From assembly GCA_036023115.1 (NCBI GenBank), contig JAYKKT010000061.1, positions 15,025,001 to 15,089,000 on the forward strand: a stretch of DNA of 64,000 nt, read 5' to 3'. The notes under the pieces are model-generated. The model ran no database searches and had not been told where the DNA came from. It saw only the letters and a program-made list of their open reading frames with translations. Positions within the stretch are counted from its first letter, which is position 1; every line of letters begins with the position of its first letter. This stretch comes from Brasenia schreberi. Its lineage: Eukaryota; Streptophyta; Magnoliopsida; Nymphaeales; Cabombaceae. Both the position numbers and the translations under genes were made by a program. Of this stretch, positions 13,092 through 23,910 are shown one piece after another.

Positions 13092-13663
13092 CATACTAAA
13101 GGCCAGGCCAAAAAGATGCCCTAATCATCAAGTACCTACTACCTGTTTCCGACGGGCATGCGTGCACTCCTACATACATACCCATATATGACTCAGTTCC
13201 GATGCTATCATATATGGGAATGCATAAATACTATATTTATTTAATAATTACCTCAATATTTATATTCAATAATGAACATTAATGTCAGTCACTCAAACGA
13301 AGAACAAAGTTATGAAACGTATTTGTAATGTTGAAACATTAGTGAGAGAGCAAGTTAATTGCAGGTATCCAATTTCATTCCAACAAACTGAGTTGATATA
13401 TACAACAACCAGCCCTTTTCTCACACGTGGTGGATTCCATATATGCAAATCTTTGATGCCATAAACTCAATCTTATCGTATATTAGCGATTAACTCAAAA
13501 AAGTCATACCACATTTAATATTTTTCCTCCAACAATTTTATGGCCATCCCATCCCTCTTTTAGTGTGGTGGTTGTCTAGTTTGTGACCCTCTTAGCAAAG
13601 TTTCATTTGATAGTCTATCTATATATTCAAACAACATAGACTTCTCTCTCTCATTTTATCTAA
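13092..13663. other. Spacer between the GDSL promoter and element 1
   Basis: No coding similarity. The left boundary of element 1 near 13.66 kb is not sharp: recognisable Tat protein sequence starts abruptly with GREDNTIADALSS. Confidence 0.4.
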
Positions 13664-13689
13664 GTGTTGTATCAACTTTTTTCTAATAA

Positions 13690-15143
13690 CCTCAATCATA
13701 AAACTACCTCTTCATTACAAGGTCTATATATAGGTAGAGAGGACAACACCATAGCAGATGCCCTCTCATCATTAGGTTCAGCCCTAAGGGTCGATCCTAC
13801 CATGAGAACTCGATCCTTAGAAATATGGCATTTACTCACTCCATCCACTCACGATTTGTTGATTTGCCAAAATGACCAAAATCCAATTGAAAAACCTTGG
13901 TTTTATGACATTAAAAACTTTTTGGAAAATAGAGGATTTCCCAAATTTGCCTCTTCTAAAGACCAAGCTTTGATTCGAAAAAATTCAACTCGATACATGG
14001 TTTGGGGAGGAGTTCTTTACAAAAAGAGTTTTACTGGCATCTTGTTGAGATGTGTAGACCTTGGTGAGGCTAGGACCATAATGCATGAGTTCCACGATGG
14101 AGAATGTAGAGGACATGTCAATGCAAATATGATGGCCATGAAAATACTTAGGGCGGTTATTTTTGGTCTACCCTTAAGCAAGATTGCCATGATCATGTTA
14201 GGAAATGTCATCAATGTCAAGTGCATGGACATGCCATTCATATCCCATCATCCACCTTACATTCCATTGTAAGCCCATGACCCTTCGCTATATGGACATT
14301 CGATATCATAGGACCAATCTCCCCAATTGCATCCAATGAACATAGGTTCATATTAGCAGCCACCGAATATTTTTCTAAATGGGTTGAAGCTACCTCCTTG
14401 GCTAATGTTCAAGAGCAATATGTAGTGGCATTCATTAAGAAAAATATCTTGGCTCGATTTGGAGTTCCAAGAGACCTAGTGTCCGATAATGGCATGCCCT
14501 TCAAGAATGAAAAGATGAAAAAGTTATCTAACACCTATAGCATAACTCAACACTTATCATCGCCCTACTACCCTCAAGGCAACGGCCAAGCCGAAGCCAC
14601 GAACAAGACTCTCATAAGCATCATTGAGAAAACCTTAGAGAAGGGTAGGACATGGCATGAGAAGCTTGATGAAGCCTTATGGACTTATAGAACTTCCATT
14701 TGAGCACCCACAAATGCTACACATTTGAGTTGGTCTATGGTACAAATGTCATACTCCCCATTCATACAAAACTACATTCATTCCATAAATCACTTGCACT
14801 CAACCTGCCATTAGAGACTTTACAATAGGCTAGAATGACTGAGCTTGATTTATTAGATGAGAAAAGGCTCATTGCTATAGATCATACACATGCATATCGG
14901 CAAAGGATAGCCTGACATTACGAAAAGCACATAAAGGCTCGCCACTTCAAAGTGGGAGACCTCGTATTAAAAGTCATCCACCATCGTGACCCACATCCCC
15001 TTGGAAAGTGGCGACCTAAGTGGGATGGTCCCTATGTTGTAAGGGGAACAACTACCAACAATGCATATTGGTTGATTGATGTTGAGAGTAGTAATTTAGT
15101 ATACCATATAAATGTTCAATACTTGAAAATATATTATGTATAG
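13690..15143 (+). pseudogene. Integrase (with end of second RNase H), Tat-lineage, broken
   Basis: Integrase inserts the element's cDNA into the host genome. Visible in order: GREDNTIADALSSLGSAL (end of the extra RNase H); the zinc-binding region with HEFHDGECRGHVNA and a damaged KCHQCQ segment; the catalytic core with FDIIGPI (first Asp), SDNGMPFKNEKM (second Asp) and GNGQAEATNKTL (Glu); and the C-terminal module VGDLVLKVIHHRDPHPLGKW ... YVVRGTTTNNAYWLIDVE. At least one frameshift lies in the zinc finger (around 14180-14280), and there is a TGA near 14701 after YRTSI. The same module is seen at 30794-31926 and 52018-53481. Confidence 0.88.
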
Positions 15144-15486
15144 GGTCTATGTTAAATTCTTTCGAAAAGATTTTAAAATGGATCTCCTTTGAACTTCTTG
15201 AAAGAAGAATCAAGATTGATTATATGGCCCTAAATGAGGGAATTGAAGTTTTATGAAAAATAGAGTTTTCAAAATCAGTTGGTAACATTTCAAAAATCCT
15301 TGGCTTACAAAATGAAGCCTTGTTCAAAATAGCAAAATATTTTCAAATGGTAGATGCTATTAAGAAATGGGATGATCTTGGTTGAATCGAGTAGCCAAAG
15401 GGATAAGTTTCCCCCCATTTTACTTCTCTCTCCAAAAAGAAAATTGACAAAATTCAAAAGAAAAGAGAATACAAAAACTCCTCCAT

Positions 15487-15716
15487 AAAGAGGTCTTCCA
15501 TTCGAATAGAAAGAAATAATACAAAAATTCCTCCGAAAGAGGTCTTCTCTTTGAATGAAAAAAAAGGAAAGAAAGAAAAGAGAATGCAAAAACTCCTCTA
15601 CAAAGAGGTCTTCTCTTTTGATAGAAAGAGAGAATACAAAAATTCCTCCGAAAGAGGTCTTCTGTTTGAATGAGAAAAAGAAAAAAAGATAGAAAAGATA
15701 GAAAAGCCAAAACTCA
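15487..15716 (+). repeat. 115-bp purine-rich direct repeat, two copies
   Basis: AAAGAGGTCTTC recurs at 15487, 15536, 15602 and 15651 (spacing 49, 66, 49), so a 115-bp unit occurs twice. It lies between integrase and PPT. A related CT/GA-rich tract with the same GAGGTCTTC motif sits in the matching part of element 3 (32150-32280). Confidence 0.75.
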
Positions 15717-16379
15717 AAAGTGCAATTTTCTGTCTCTTTGCCTTAAACCACAAGACGCTTCAAAAGAGACCGTGATAACTCTTTCCCAAATCCCTATATC
15801 TTATCCCAATGGAGAAAGATTTATCCATGAAAATCCTAAAGTAGGAATAGAATCTACTTATTTGGATTTCATTTTGTTTGAGAATTAGACTTTATTATGT
15901 GGGAAATGAAAATTTGAAATGTTTTCCAAAATTTCCTATAAAACCTCTGCTAAGTAATGGGTATTGAAACCCAAATGCGGGGCCATATGATAAATTGGAA
16001 GTCCTTTTGATTGAAGCTAAAAGGAGTTCCCTTTTGAAAATAAAATTTGAAAACCCGAGATGTCAAAACGACATGGGACTATCTTACTGGGAGCAACCGG
16101 CCTTCGTAGGCTCCTCCTCAAGTTCATTCATCTAGTAATTAAGTCTCTAAAGTTTCACACCATGTATACACGCATCCAAAGTCATCCATGCATGATCATG
16201 TTCAGGACTAGCATCAACATAGGTCAAGTCCCCTTTGGCTGAAATCCCCTCCTGCATGACACAAGGAAAAAGAATTTATGAAAGAAAAGATGATTTATAT
16301 TCTTAAGAATAATTTGGGAAGTAAAAACAAAAAGGTGTTTTCTTCTTTGTCATTATCCAAATAAATTTGGATTAATGTC

Positions 16380-16392
16380 AAAGAGGGGCATC
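16380..16392 (+). promoter_or_regulatory. Polypurine tract of element 1
   Basis: AAAGAGGGGCATC directly precedes the LTR start TGTAAACACCC. This is the expected priming site for plus-strand DNA synthesis. Matching tracts lie at 18874-18886 (minus), 32980-32992 (plus) and 50797-50809 (minus). Confidence 0.88.
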
Positions 16393-17083
16393 TGTAAACA
16401 CCCAAAATCAAAATATTTTCAAAACTCTCAAGTTCGAAAATCAATTTGAAACCTTTATGAACTTCCAATTCGAAAATCCCAACTTTTAAAAGTTTAAGTT
16501 TTTTTAGCAACATTTCAAAATAAAGGTTTTAAATTCAAAGTTAAAATCCCCGATGATTCAAGACCAATCCGACGAACAGGTAAGGACCCAGCCCGATCCG
16601 AGATCAAAATCAAGTTTGGAAGCGAAGGAGGGACCAAGTTAGAAGCCTATCCTCTCCAGATAAAACAAGTAACAAAGCATATCAAGTAGGATACGAAGAT
16701 CAAAGCTTAGCGGAATTGGATAAGACGAAGGCCGATCCACTTCAAGGGATGAATCATTTCAAGACAAGGGATCGGTTCAAGTTTAAATCAAAGGCCAAGG
16801 TGGACCAGTTTTACCAAATGAATTGGGTTTGAAAATGTTGATTTTGAAGAATCACTCGGGCTACATCCAGCCGATATGTTAATATGGATCAAGTCAGACA
16901 AGGACGAGCTACACCTAGTCGGCCATGAAGGTGCACTCGGCTGAGCCTAGACAAGCCTAAGTAGACTCAAAACTAGCCCACATGGGGTTGGTCCATAAGT
17001 ACCATAAGGGGGACCACTCAAAGGTGGATCATGGGTTGGACATGGAAGCCAAACTCGCCCCAAATGAAGGCCCTAGAAGCCAG

Positions 17084-17126
17084 CCCCTTGGCCTATAAAT
17101 AGGGCCAAGGGGGGGGCGGGGGGGGT
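17084..17126 (+). promoter_or_regulatory. LTR promoter: TATA in an inverted repeat, followed by a G tract
   Basis: CCCCTTGGCC (17084-17093) and GGCCAAGGGG (17103-17112) are perfect inverted repeats around TATAAATAG. The G-rich stretch continues to about 17126 with a single C interruption, placing a run of guanines close to the expected transcription start. Confidence 0.75.
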
Positions 17127-17435
17127 CTTCATCTTGGAATGCTTGAGGAGTTGCCATCTTGGGAAATTGGTGAGGGAGAGAGAGAGCTAGGGGCTGCTTA
17201 GCAAGGAGGTGCTGCACCTATCTTGGGTCGTGGGCTACAAAGGAGTGAAGCAAGAGAGGGAGAGTGGGGTAGTTCTAGGCTAAGGACTGCATATGGAGTG
17301 TGAGTGAGATTGAGTCAAGGAAGAAGGGAGCAAGCCGAATTCCACACTTGGAATTTTCGGTATCTTGGGTGAAAAGCTGTAAGTACTCCTAAACCTTGAT
17401 TCTAATCCTTTTTCTCATTTAATTTAATTTGAAAA

Positions 17436-17480
17436 GGGTTGTATTAATGGAGTCTTGTCTCCCCCCATGTTGTAATAATG
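17436..17480 (+). promoter_or_regulatory. Conserved R/U5 motif: GGAG/CTCC stem between direct repeats
   Basis: GGGTTGTATTAATGGAG, a short loop, then CTCCCCCCATGTTGTAATAATG. GGAG and CTCC can pair, and the two GTTGTAWTAATG copies are direct repeats around the stem. Counterparts: 8491-8534, 25066-25108, 28623-28669, 30304-30348, 34009-34053, 39764-39805 and 44186-44230. Function unknown. Confidence 0.6.
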
Positions 17481-18199
17481 ATTAGATTTGCTGAATTTTC
17501 ATTCTCACGTATGCACTCTATGTGTTTGTTTATGTGATTCTTCCCCAATATATTCTATAGAACACCCTATACTCTCTAGCCTCTCTATACTTAAGCTTAT
17601 GTATATATTTTCCTTCATTTCCTTTCAGCAATTTCAATTCGTGATGTTGCATGTTGCAATTTCAATTCGTGTGAGTTTGCATCACGTATGATTCTAAAAA
17701 ACCTAAAAACTGGATTTCATCATCTCTGTATATGTTGATTGCCTGAATTTTAATTCTCGAACTTCTGCTCCAATTGCTCCTAAACTTTGCACACATATTA
17801 TACACACACAGGTCCACCTCTAATAAAATTTTTAAGAATTATAGGGCCGTTTAACCTCTATATTTCTATGACAGAACAGTTTCGGGTGCTTGAGCAGAGG
17901 TACTTCTCAGATTTAATTTTGTAGCAATATAGCTCCAAATCATGATATGAAAAATGCTACAGACTCTCAATATCTCAGGCTTTGTCTTGTAAAATTTTAA
18001 TGATTTTAGGAGGTCTAAAGGACATTGAAAATGATTTGGGAAATAAGTCCTGAAAACAAAACTTTCTATTTTTCAGCACTTGTTCATTTGGAAGCTTGAA
18101 ACCTAGTGCATTCACTTTTTCTTTGAAAAACACCTCATTCTCACATGAATTGGAGTTTCTTACCTATATAATTGAAGTTTCTAAGTGCTTAGGCTGACC

Positions 18200-18305
18200 C
18201 TTGAGCATCGATTCAAGAAGGCCTAAAGCGAAAAGAGCTCGCTTAACCCAATCGCCAATTGAAGTCAGATTTGATTTATTACTTTGCTAGTTTTTGCAAA
18301 CTAGC
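18200..18305 (+). other. U5 three-hairpin block (element 1 copy)
   Basis: Three inverted repeats in a row near the LTR 3' end: CTTGA/TCAAG at 18200-18217, AAGCG/CGCTT at 18226-18244, and GCTAGTTT/AAACTAGC at 18286-18305 with a 4-base loop. The block is in the transcribed leader. Equivalent blocks are present in most LTR copies here, with paired changes in the arms. Confidence 0.65.
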
Positions 18306-18873
18306 TGGCATGCTCGCGTAAGAGTAGATTAGAAATTCTCATTTCAAGTCTCTAGATAGGCTTGTAGTAAAAATTTCACGTCTACAACAGGATTTCAAGC
18401 CACTTTAACCCTTTGATGGTTGTAGGGTTTTGAAGTAGGACTATCATCAATCGGGCGAGTTTTTGAGGCCTGATTTGAATTTGATTTGAATTTCAAAGAT
18501 TTTTGATAAATTTGACGTTTAACAAACATTTTTGTGTTTGGTTTTCAATGTCTCATTTCTATTTGTTTATTTGAAGAAAATTGTTTGAAACCATTATTTC
18601 TTTAGAGGAAAATCATTTGAACAGGCAGAATGCTGCCAATTTGGGCTTGAGGGCAAAGTAATCATTTTTTTGGCTCTTTGTCAAATTATTTTTTTTTGAG
18701 AGGGGTGCAATTTACCCTTATTTTGAGGTTGCCACGAAATTTTGGAGTGAAAATGAGTTCGTTTATGGTGTCTTTATTGAAAACCCTTAAAAGACCGAAA
18801 ATTGTAATTTTTTCTTGAAAAGGCAAATTTATAAAAGATCAAATTATTTTGAGAAATTTTTTGAGTGTCTACA

Positions 18874-18886
18874 GATACCTCTCTTT
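18874..18886 (-). promoter_or_regulatory. Polypurine tract of element 2
   Basis: The minus strand reads AAAGAGAGGTATC immediately before TGTAGACACTC, the start of the 3' LTR piece. It is a slightly diverged form of the family tract AAAGAGGGGCATC. Confidence 0.75.
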
Positions 18887-19469
18887 GGCATTAATCAAAA
18901 TTTATTTGGTTAATGTCCAAGAATAACACCCATAAATTTTTTTATTCTTTTGAAATTCTAGAGTTGGTTTGAGTTGAATCAAGATTTCATGAATATTCCC
19001 ATTTTTGTTAAGGGATTCATTTCTTGGACTTGGGTTATCCTAATTCCGACGGAAGAGGATTTATAGCAAGGGTTACTCAACATTGATGGTAGTCGACCAA
19101 TGCAAGGATCATATGTATATAAGACCATCTATGAATGCATATAGGCATGAGATGTATGCAATGGATGAATCATACATGTTTGATGATCTCCATGATTTTT
19201 TTAGGGGAGATCCCATGAAAGTTGGATTCCCTAGGTGGAACGACCTCAATGTTTATTTGCTTGATGCCTTGGATTTTGTAAAAGTCATTTTAATAGAGAT
19301 ACTTTCTTTTTGTTTCTATCAAAAAGGACTTTCATCTCCTATATTTCCCTTCACTTTGGTTTTAATACAAAATTAATAGGTATTGGTTTTTATTGTTGGA
19401 AAAACTAAACATTTCAAAACTCCATTTTTCATATGAGATGATGTGCATGACCTATAAAAATTTATTACA

Positions 19470-19945
19470 TATGAGATGATGGAGATACATGTTTTATGCA
19501 ATGATGAATCTATTCAAATCTCCTACAAAATGTGTTTAGTGAATGCATTTTACCTGCCTCTAGTTTGGTGGAGATGACATGATCATTCATACTATTGCCG
19601 ACCCCTATTGTGGCATGTGATGAATGATTTTCAATGAAATGCATGAATGACTCTTACATGCACTATGTCATTGGACATCTTGTTTTTTATGTGAACTAGG
19701 GAGATGCATGATATGTAAGATATATCTCCATACGAGATGTTGGAGATACATGGAATATGTATGTTTCCATGAAAGATGTTTGGGGAATGCATTCTAATGC
19801 CCCTAGTTTGGAGGAAATGACATGAGTATTCATACTATGGCCGACCTCTATTGTGGCATGTAATGAATGATTTTCAATGTGATTCATGAATGACCTATAC
19901 ATGCGCAATCTTGGTTTTTGGCATGGCTTAGGAATATGCATGATA
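19470..19945. repeat. 243-bp direct repeat in the 3' part of element 2
   Basis: The segment around TAGTTTGGTGGAGATGACATG at 19561 recurs at 19804 (offset 243) with several substitutions. Both copies include GATGNTGGAGATACATG upstream and a TTGTGGCATG core. A related third version is at 37753-37875, next to LTR H. Confidence 0.75.
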
Positions 19946-20840
19946 TGATTCTAGCCTTTGATGCATTTCTGGTTGGGTATACGTTTGATTCCTATGTTGA
20001 TCACTTTCTAAGGAGCTTAAATGTTTTCTCGAGTCCAAGATTTTTTTGATTTTGAGGAAATTCATGTAAATTAACATCTCTCAAATCATCTCTAAGGTAG
20101 TTGACATTTTTTTGAAAAAAATGGTTTTGATTTTTCTCTTTCCTTTTTATTTTTTTTGTATTTTTGTTTTTTTTTTCAGATTTTTGGAATAACCTATACA
20201 ATATATACAAAACCCGGAGTTAGCTTTATGTCCAAGGAGGATTTGGGGGTTCGGGTGCATCAAGGATGCGCACCCAAGGTGTGGTATGGTTGATGTTCTT
20301 AGGATGAATCCTAGGTGCAACCCAATGTGCCCCTAGGGATGGATGATGTACATGGGTTTTGTCAAATACGATTTTGGAATTTGTAGATGGTTTTGAAAAC
20401 CAAAAATTTTGGGATTTTCAAGTTTTTCAATTTTTTTAGATTTTTCCAAACAAATGCTAGAACAATGAACAAAAAAGACTTTCTTTTTCGAATTTTCAGA
20501 TTTTTCCAATGTTTTTGGGTTTTGGAAATTTTCTAGATTTTTTTTAGTTTTCCTAATATATACTTTTTTTGGATTTTTTTTCTAAAAAGGGGTCTTCCGT
20601 CAAACCTACAAAGAAAACACCATGAATTAGACTCTAAACAAGAGGTTTGAGCTATAGGTTTCGGTGTTAGTGGGTTCTAGGGCACCCTTGACCCAATTGG
20701 TCTTAGGTGGTGACTCAAGGGGTATGGATGGGGTGTATCCCAATCAATGTCGACCCGGGTTAGGCAAAGGTATGATAGGCTCTAACTACCTTGGTTCTTA
20801 GCTCCTAGACCTTGATACGGTGCATATCCCATGTTCAACA

Positions 20841-22306
20841 TCATATTCCAAGGCTTTTTGAGTTTTGAATTTCTTTTATAAAGAGGATGGCCTTGGAATA
20901 ATGTGTCATCAACATCAACACACAAATTTTCTTATTTTTGTCTAGGAGGTGTGAGGCTTGGGTGATGGAAAATTTTGACTTCCGTAGGGGACACATGACC
21001 CTAGGTTTGGATGGCTTGGGTGCCTCTAGGATACATGCGACCCTATATGGTTTGTGATTTGTCCTAGGTGCAACCCAATGTGCCCCTAGGGATGGATGGT
21101 TTGAGTATATGCAAAGGGAGAGCATGTTTGATCCCTTGCAAATTGTGAAGGTATGGATTCCAAGAGAAACCATGGTCAGTCCCTTGGTTGGTTTATGGAT
21201 GTTTGTGGAAGTCACGGCTGTAGGCTTGGGTTTATGATACAAACCTAGTCTTGAAGGATTTTTTTTGTTCATGATGGGGTTAGGTGTACCTAGGATGTCA
21301 ATGCATTCCTTAGGAGTAACTATGTCTACCATGTTTTGATTTTTATTTTGATCTTGTTTTTCATTTTGAAATTCTTTTTGTTGGTGTAGGACATTCGACG
21401 CACCTTGAAAATCCATATCCTTGAACACATTTGGTGGGTTTGTGGGTGCATGAGTGTGATTCGATACATGGAATGCACATGAATGATCTATCGGTCCTAC
21501 ACAACAAAGAGGAGGATCGAGTAGAGAGTTTTGAGAGAAATGAGTTTTAGACATACCTTTTTCAAGGTTGTCTACCTTTTCATGGTGAGAGCAAGCCTTC
21601 TCGCAGGCATCCTCAGATGGCTCTAGCTCATGCATGACTTCAAGCTCTCATTGCTTTGCGAGGTCTTGCATTTCATCCTCCAAGCGTATGTGCATGCAAC
21701 ACTCATTCTCTTATGTGTGTGAAACAGTGCTCATGAGAATGGAACCCATCGGAGCGTATGATTTTAAAAATTTGAGGTGACTTGAGTGAAGTGAATCTCA
21801 TGCTCTACTTCGCTTCTGTGCCTAGGGATGTCTTTATTTTGAGTTTTCAGAATTTCAAAATTTTGATTTTCAAATGTTTTTTATTTTAGAAGATTTTCTA
21901 GATTTTTTTAGTCTTTCCCAATGAAGATTTTTTTTGGTTTTTCAATGAAAAAAGGGGTGTTTAGATGATTAGCAAAGTTAGATGATTCAATCTCAACACT
22001 TGCTATACTTGTGGCCTCATTTCTTTCATTGGAATTTGGGCTCAATTTGGTTTTTCGGGTATGATTTTTCTCTCTAGGGAATGATGTGTCTTGGCCTTTT
22101 GGCTTAGGGCCTCAAATTTCCTTCCAAGTTGCCTTGCTCTTTCTCTCAAAGAGGTAAGTTCTTCATCTCGGGTTTTAGAGGATTTCTTTGTGGTTTTGAA
22201 AAACCAATTTGCGAAATATGATGAGGCTTTCCTTGACATGTTTTCAAAGGAATCATCCAAACTTGACATTATATTTGAAGAAAAGTTGACCTATGCACAA
22301 AAATGA
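20841..22306 (-). pseudogene. Element 2 coding relic (leader/gag-like frame plus linker)
   Basis: A first frame begins about 110 bp inside the PBS (Met at 22269): MSSLDDSFENMSRKASSYF ... DEELTSLRERARQLGRKF, a charged, coiled-coil-like stretch ending at a stop near 22042. Broken frames follow with ASVEIESSNF and ENECC, then a 264-codon frame (20841-21635) starting MHELEPSEDACEKACSHHEK. The same series appears on the plus strand at 46896-47903 (LSQKAK.HHS, ASVEIESSN, ENECC, DLAKQLELEFMHELEQLQDA), so a shared ancestral protein is real. Position right after the PBS suggests gag, but I see no zinc knuckle or gag core and leave the function open. Stops and frameshifts are present throughout. Confidence 0.6.
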
Positions 22307-22377
22307 ATTAAGCACAAAAGATTTTCAAAAAAGTGAATTTAAAAACCAACACAAAATCAATCAACTCTCAAAGACCC

Positions 22378-22397
22378 GAGTCCCACCGGGTGTTCCA
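22378..22397 (-). promoter_or_regulatory. Primer-binding-site-like sequence of element 2
   Basis: On the minus strand, four bases after the LTR end, TGGAACACCC is followed by GGTGGGACTC. It starts with TGG (complement of CCA) and its second half resembles the complement of a tRNA T-arm. tRNA-Lys is the nearest I can recall, but with mismatches. A related site (TGGCATGC then GGTGGGAC) precedes LTR H near 38130-38145. Confidence 0.4.
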
Positions 22398-22401
22398 ATT
22401 C

Positions 22402-22920
22402 TGTAGATATAAAAATTTTATTGCAAAGCCTATTGTAAGACACGAAAATTCCCACTCCTTGCTTTTGGGGCTTGGAATGAACCTTTTCGAGTTTACGTCG
22501 CTTTTAAGGGCGTGCCAACTAGCTTACTCAAACTAGCAAAGATTTTTTTGAAAATATATGACTTTTTGGCGATTGTGGACAAGCGGGATCTTTTCGCTTA
22601 AAACCTTCTTGAACCGGTGCTCAAGGGTTGGTTTAAACGCTTAGAAACTTTGATTTCAAACAAACATGAACTTTTGAAAGAAAAGCAAGTATTTCAATGA
22701 TTGTATGCCTAAATTGCAGTTTTTATTACGGGGGTTGTACGCTTTCCAAGTCTTTGAGTTTTAAGTTATTTAGGCCGGATGTGTGTGCTTCAAGTGGCCT
22801 AAGTTTAGAGAGTTTGAGCGTAGTTTCGGGGTTTCCTCTTTGAAAATATGCGAATGCAAGGATGCACAAATACTTTTCGGGTTTGATAGATGTGAGCTAG
22901 GCTCGAATTGAAAGCAACAG
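22402..22920 (-). mobile_element. 5' LTR fragment of element 2
   Basis: Starts TGTAGATATAAAAATTT (plus-strand view) and includes the U5 hairpin block (GCTAGTTT/AAGCTAGT region around 22510, AAGCG/CGCTT around 22585). It matches LTR F and LTR I in its downstream part (CGAATGCAAGGATGCAC). It stops abruptly at about 22920, where the duplicated fragment begins. Confidence 0.75.
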
Positions 22921-23910
22921 AAGACTGTGCCAACATACGCATGTTTCTAGTGATCTTCGCTTCCAAAACCACGATCGATAACTTCCTGCAGCCTTCCACA
23001 CAAGTTGTACACTTCCTCTACATTAATTGTTGTTAACTAAAATGTGTAGTAAAAGTGACCCTACCATATCTAGAGCATTTGCTCAATGGCATCATGCATG
23101 GGCTTCGGCCTCCTCTTGTAACCAAAAAAGAAAAAAGTGGCTATAAGCATATTATGAGTATTGGCAGAAAATATCCCGATGATTGTAAGAAGTCAAATTT
23201 GTATGCAACATATTTCGACTAAAAAATGCAAGTTCTCCACCCACACGGGAAATTCTCTTTCTTTTTTCTTTTCCGTGTTCGCCCTTTTCTCTCTCCCTCC
23301 TGTTTCTTGTTATCTCTCTCTATTTGCAAAATCCATCTAGATGGCCACCATTGCTTCCTCATTGCTTCTCCATGGAATTCACTTACTGGTATGGTTGGTC
23401 TCTCACTTTTCTATTTTGATTGATAAAATGATTTGCCTAAGATCATTGTATTATTTGATTTTCCTAGAATCCATCTTGACGGCCACCACATACCCATTTT
23501 GTTTGATTTAATCACTATATTCTGTAAGTAGCCGTTTGTTGAATGATTTATTTCATGCTTATGCCAAGCTTGAGTTGTTTTATGTACATATTTGTATCAT
23601 GTATTTGCTTTTTTCGATATTTTCTTTGATATAATCATTGTTTTTCTATATTGAATATTTTTATGTGCGTATTAAATCGTTTAATCTTTGTTCTTTGGTT
23701 TTTTAACATTGTTTGACAATTTCATGATGAATATGGTTGCTGCAATCCTTTTGCTAATTTTGATCTATGCTTAAATGCATGTGAAGGGAGTAGATGGTTC
23801 ACAACGTTCCTTTTTCTTTTTCCCTTAATTAATTTATAAGGCTACTAGAACAATTTTGTTCTTCCGCTACAGCTAATCGAGGACTCGGGTATCAAATTCA
23901 CTTTGATTAT
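22921..23910. other. Unidentified fragment S1 and gene-free DNA
   Basis: The first 93 bp (22921-23013) are a diverged copy of 26501-26593, in the same orientation; on the minus strand both encode GFGSED...KHA-like peptide. The remainder has pyrimidine-rich and AT-rich stretches with no recognised coding. Confidence 0.5.

Larger units (their letters stand above)
13664..18386 (+). mobile_element. Element 1: 5'-truncated Ty3/gypsy (Tat) retrotransposon
   Basis: The order is the end of the second RNase H, integrase, a non-coding 3' region, PPT and a full 3' LTR (16393-18386, 1994 bp). The 5' LTR, gag, protease and RT are missing. The LTR ends are TGTAAACACCC and CGTCTACA. Because the left end is lost, no target-site duplication can be checked; the bases to the right are ACAGG. 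Confidence 0.9.
18387..22920 (-). mobile_element. Element 2: non-autonomous Tat-related element lacking RT and integrase
   Basis: Read right to left: 5' LTR piece (22402-22920), PBS-like site (22378-22397), a leader/gag-like open frame, a linker shared with the protease-RT spacer of element Y, a repeated non-coding 3' part, PPT (18874-18886, minus AAAGAGAGGTATC) and a 3' LTR piece (about 18387-18873, ending TGTCTACA on the plus strand). The internal part is only 3.5 kb and I see no protease, RT, RNase H or integrase motif. Both LTRs are cut short. It abuts element 1's LTR on the left and an unidentified host-like fragment on the right. Confidence 0.75.

Noticed and set aside
15305..15710. Phe/Ser/Leu-rich minus-strand frames that look like membrane proteins
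   Set aside because: They are the reverse of a purine-rich direct repeat inside element 1.
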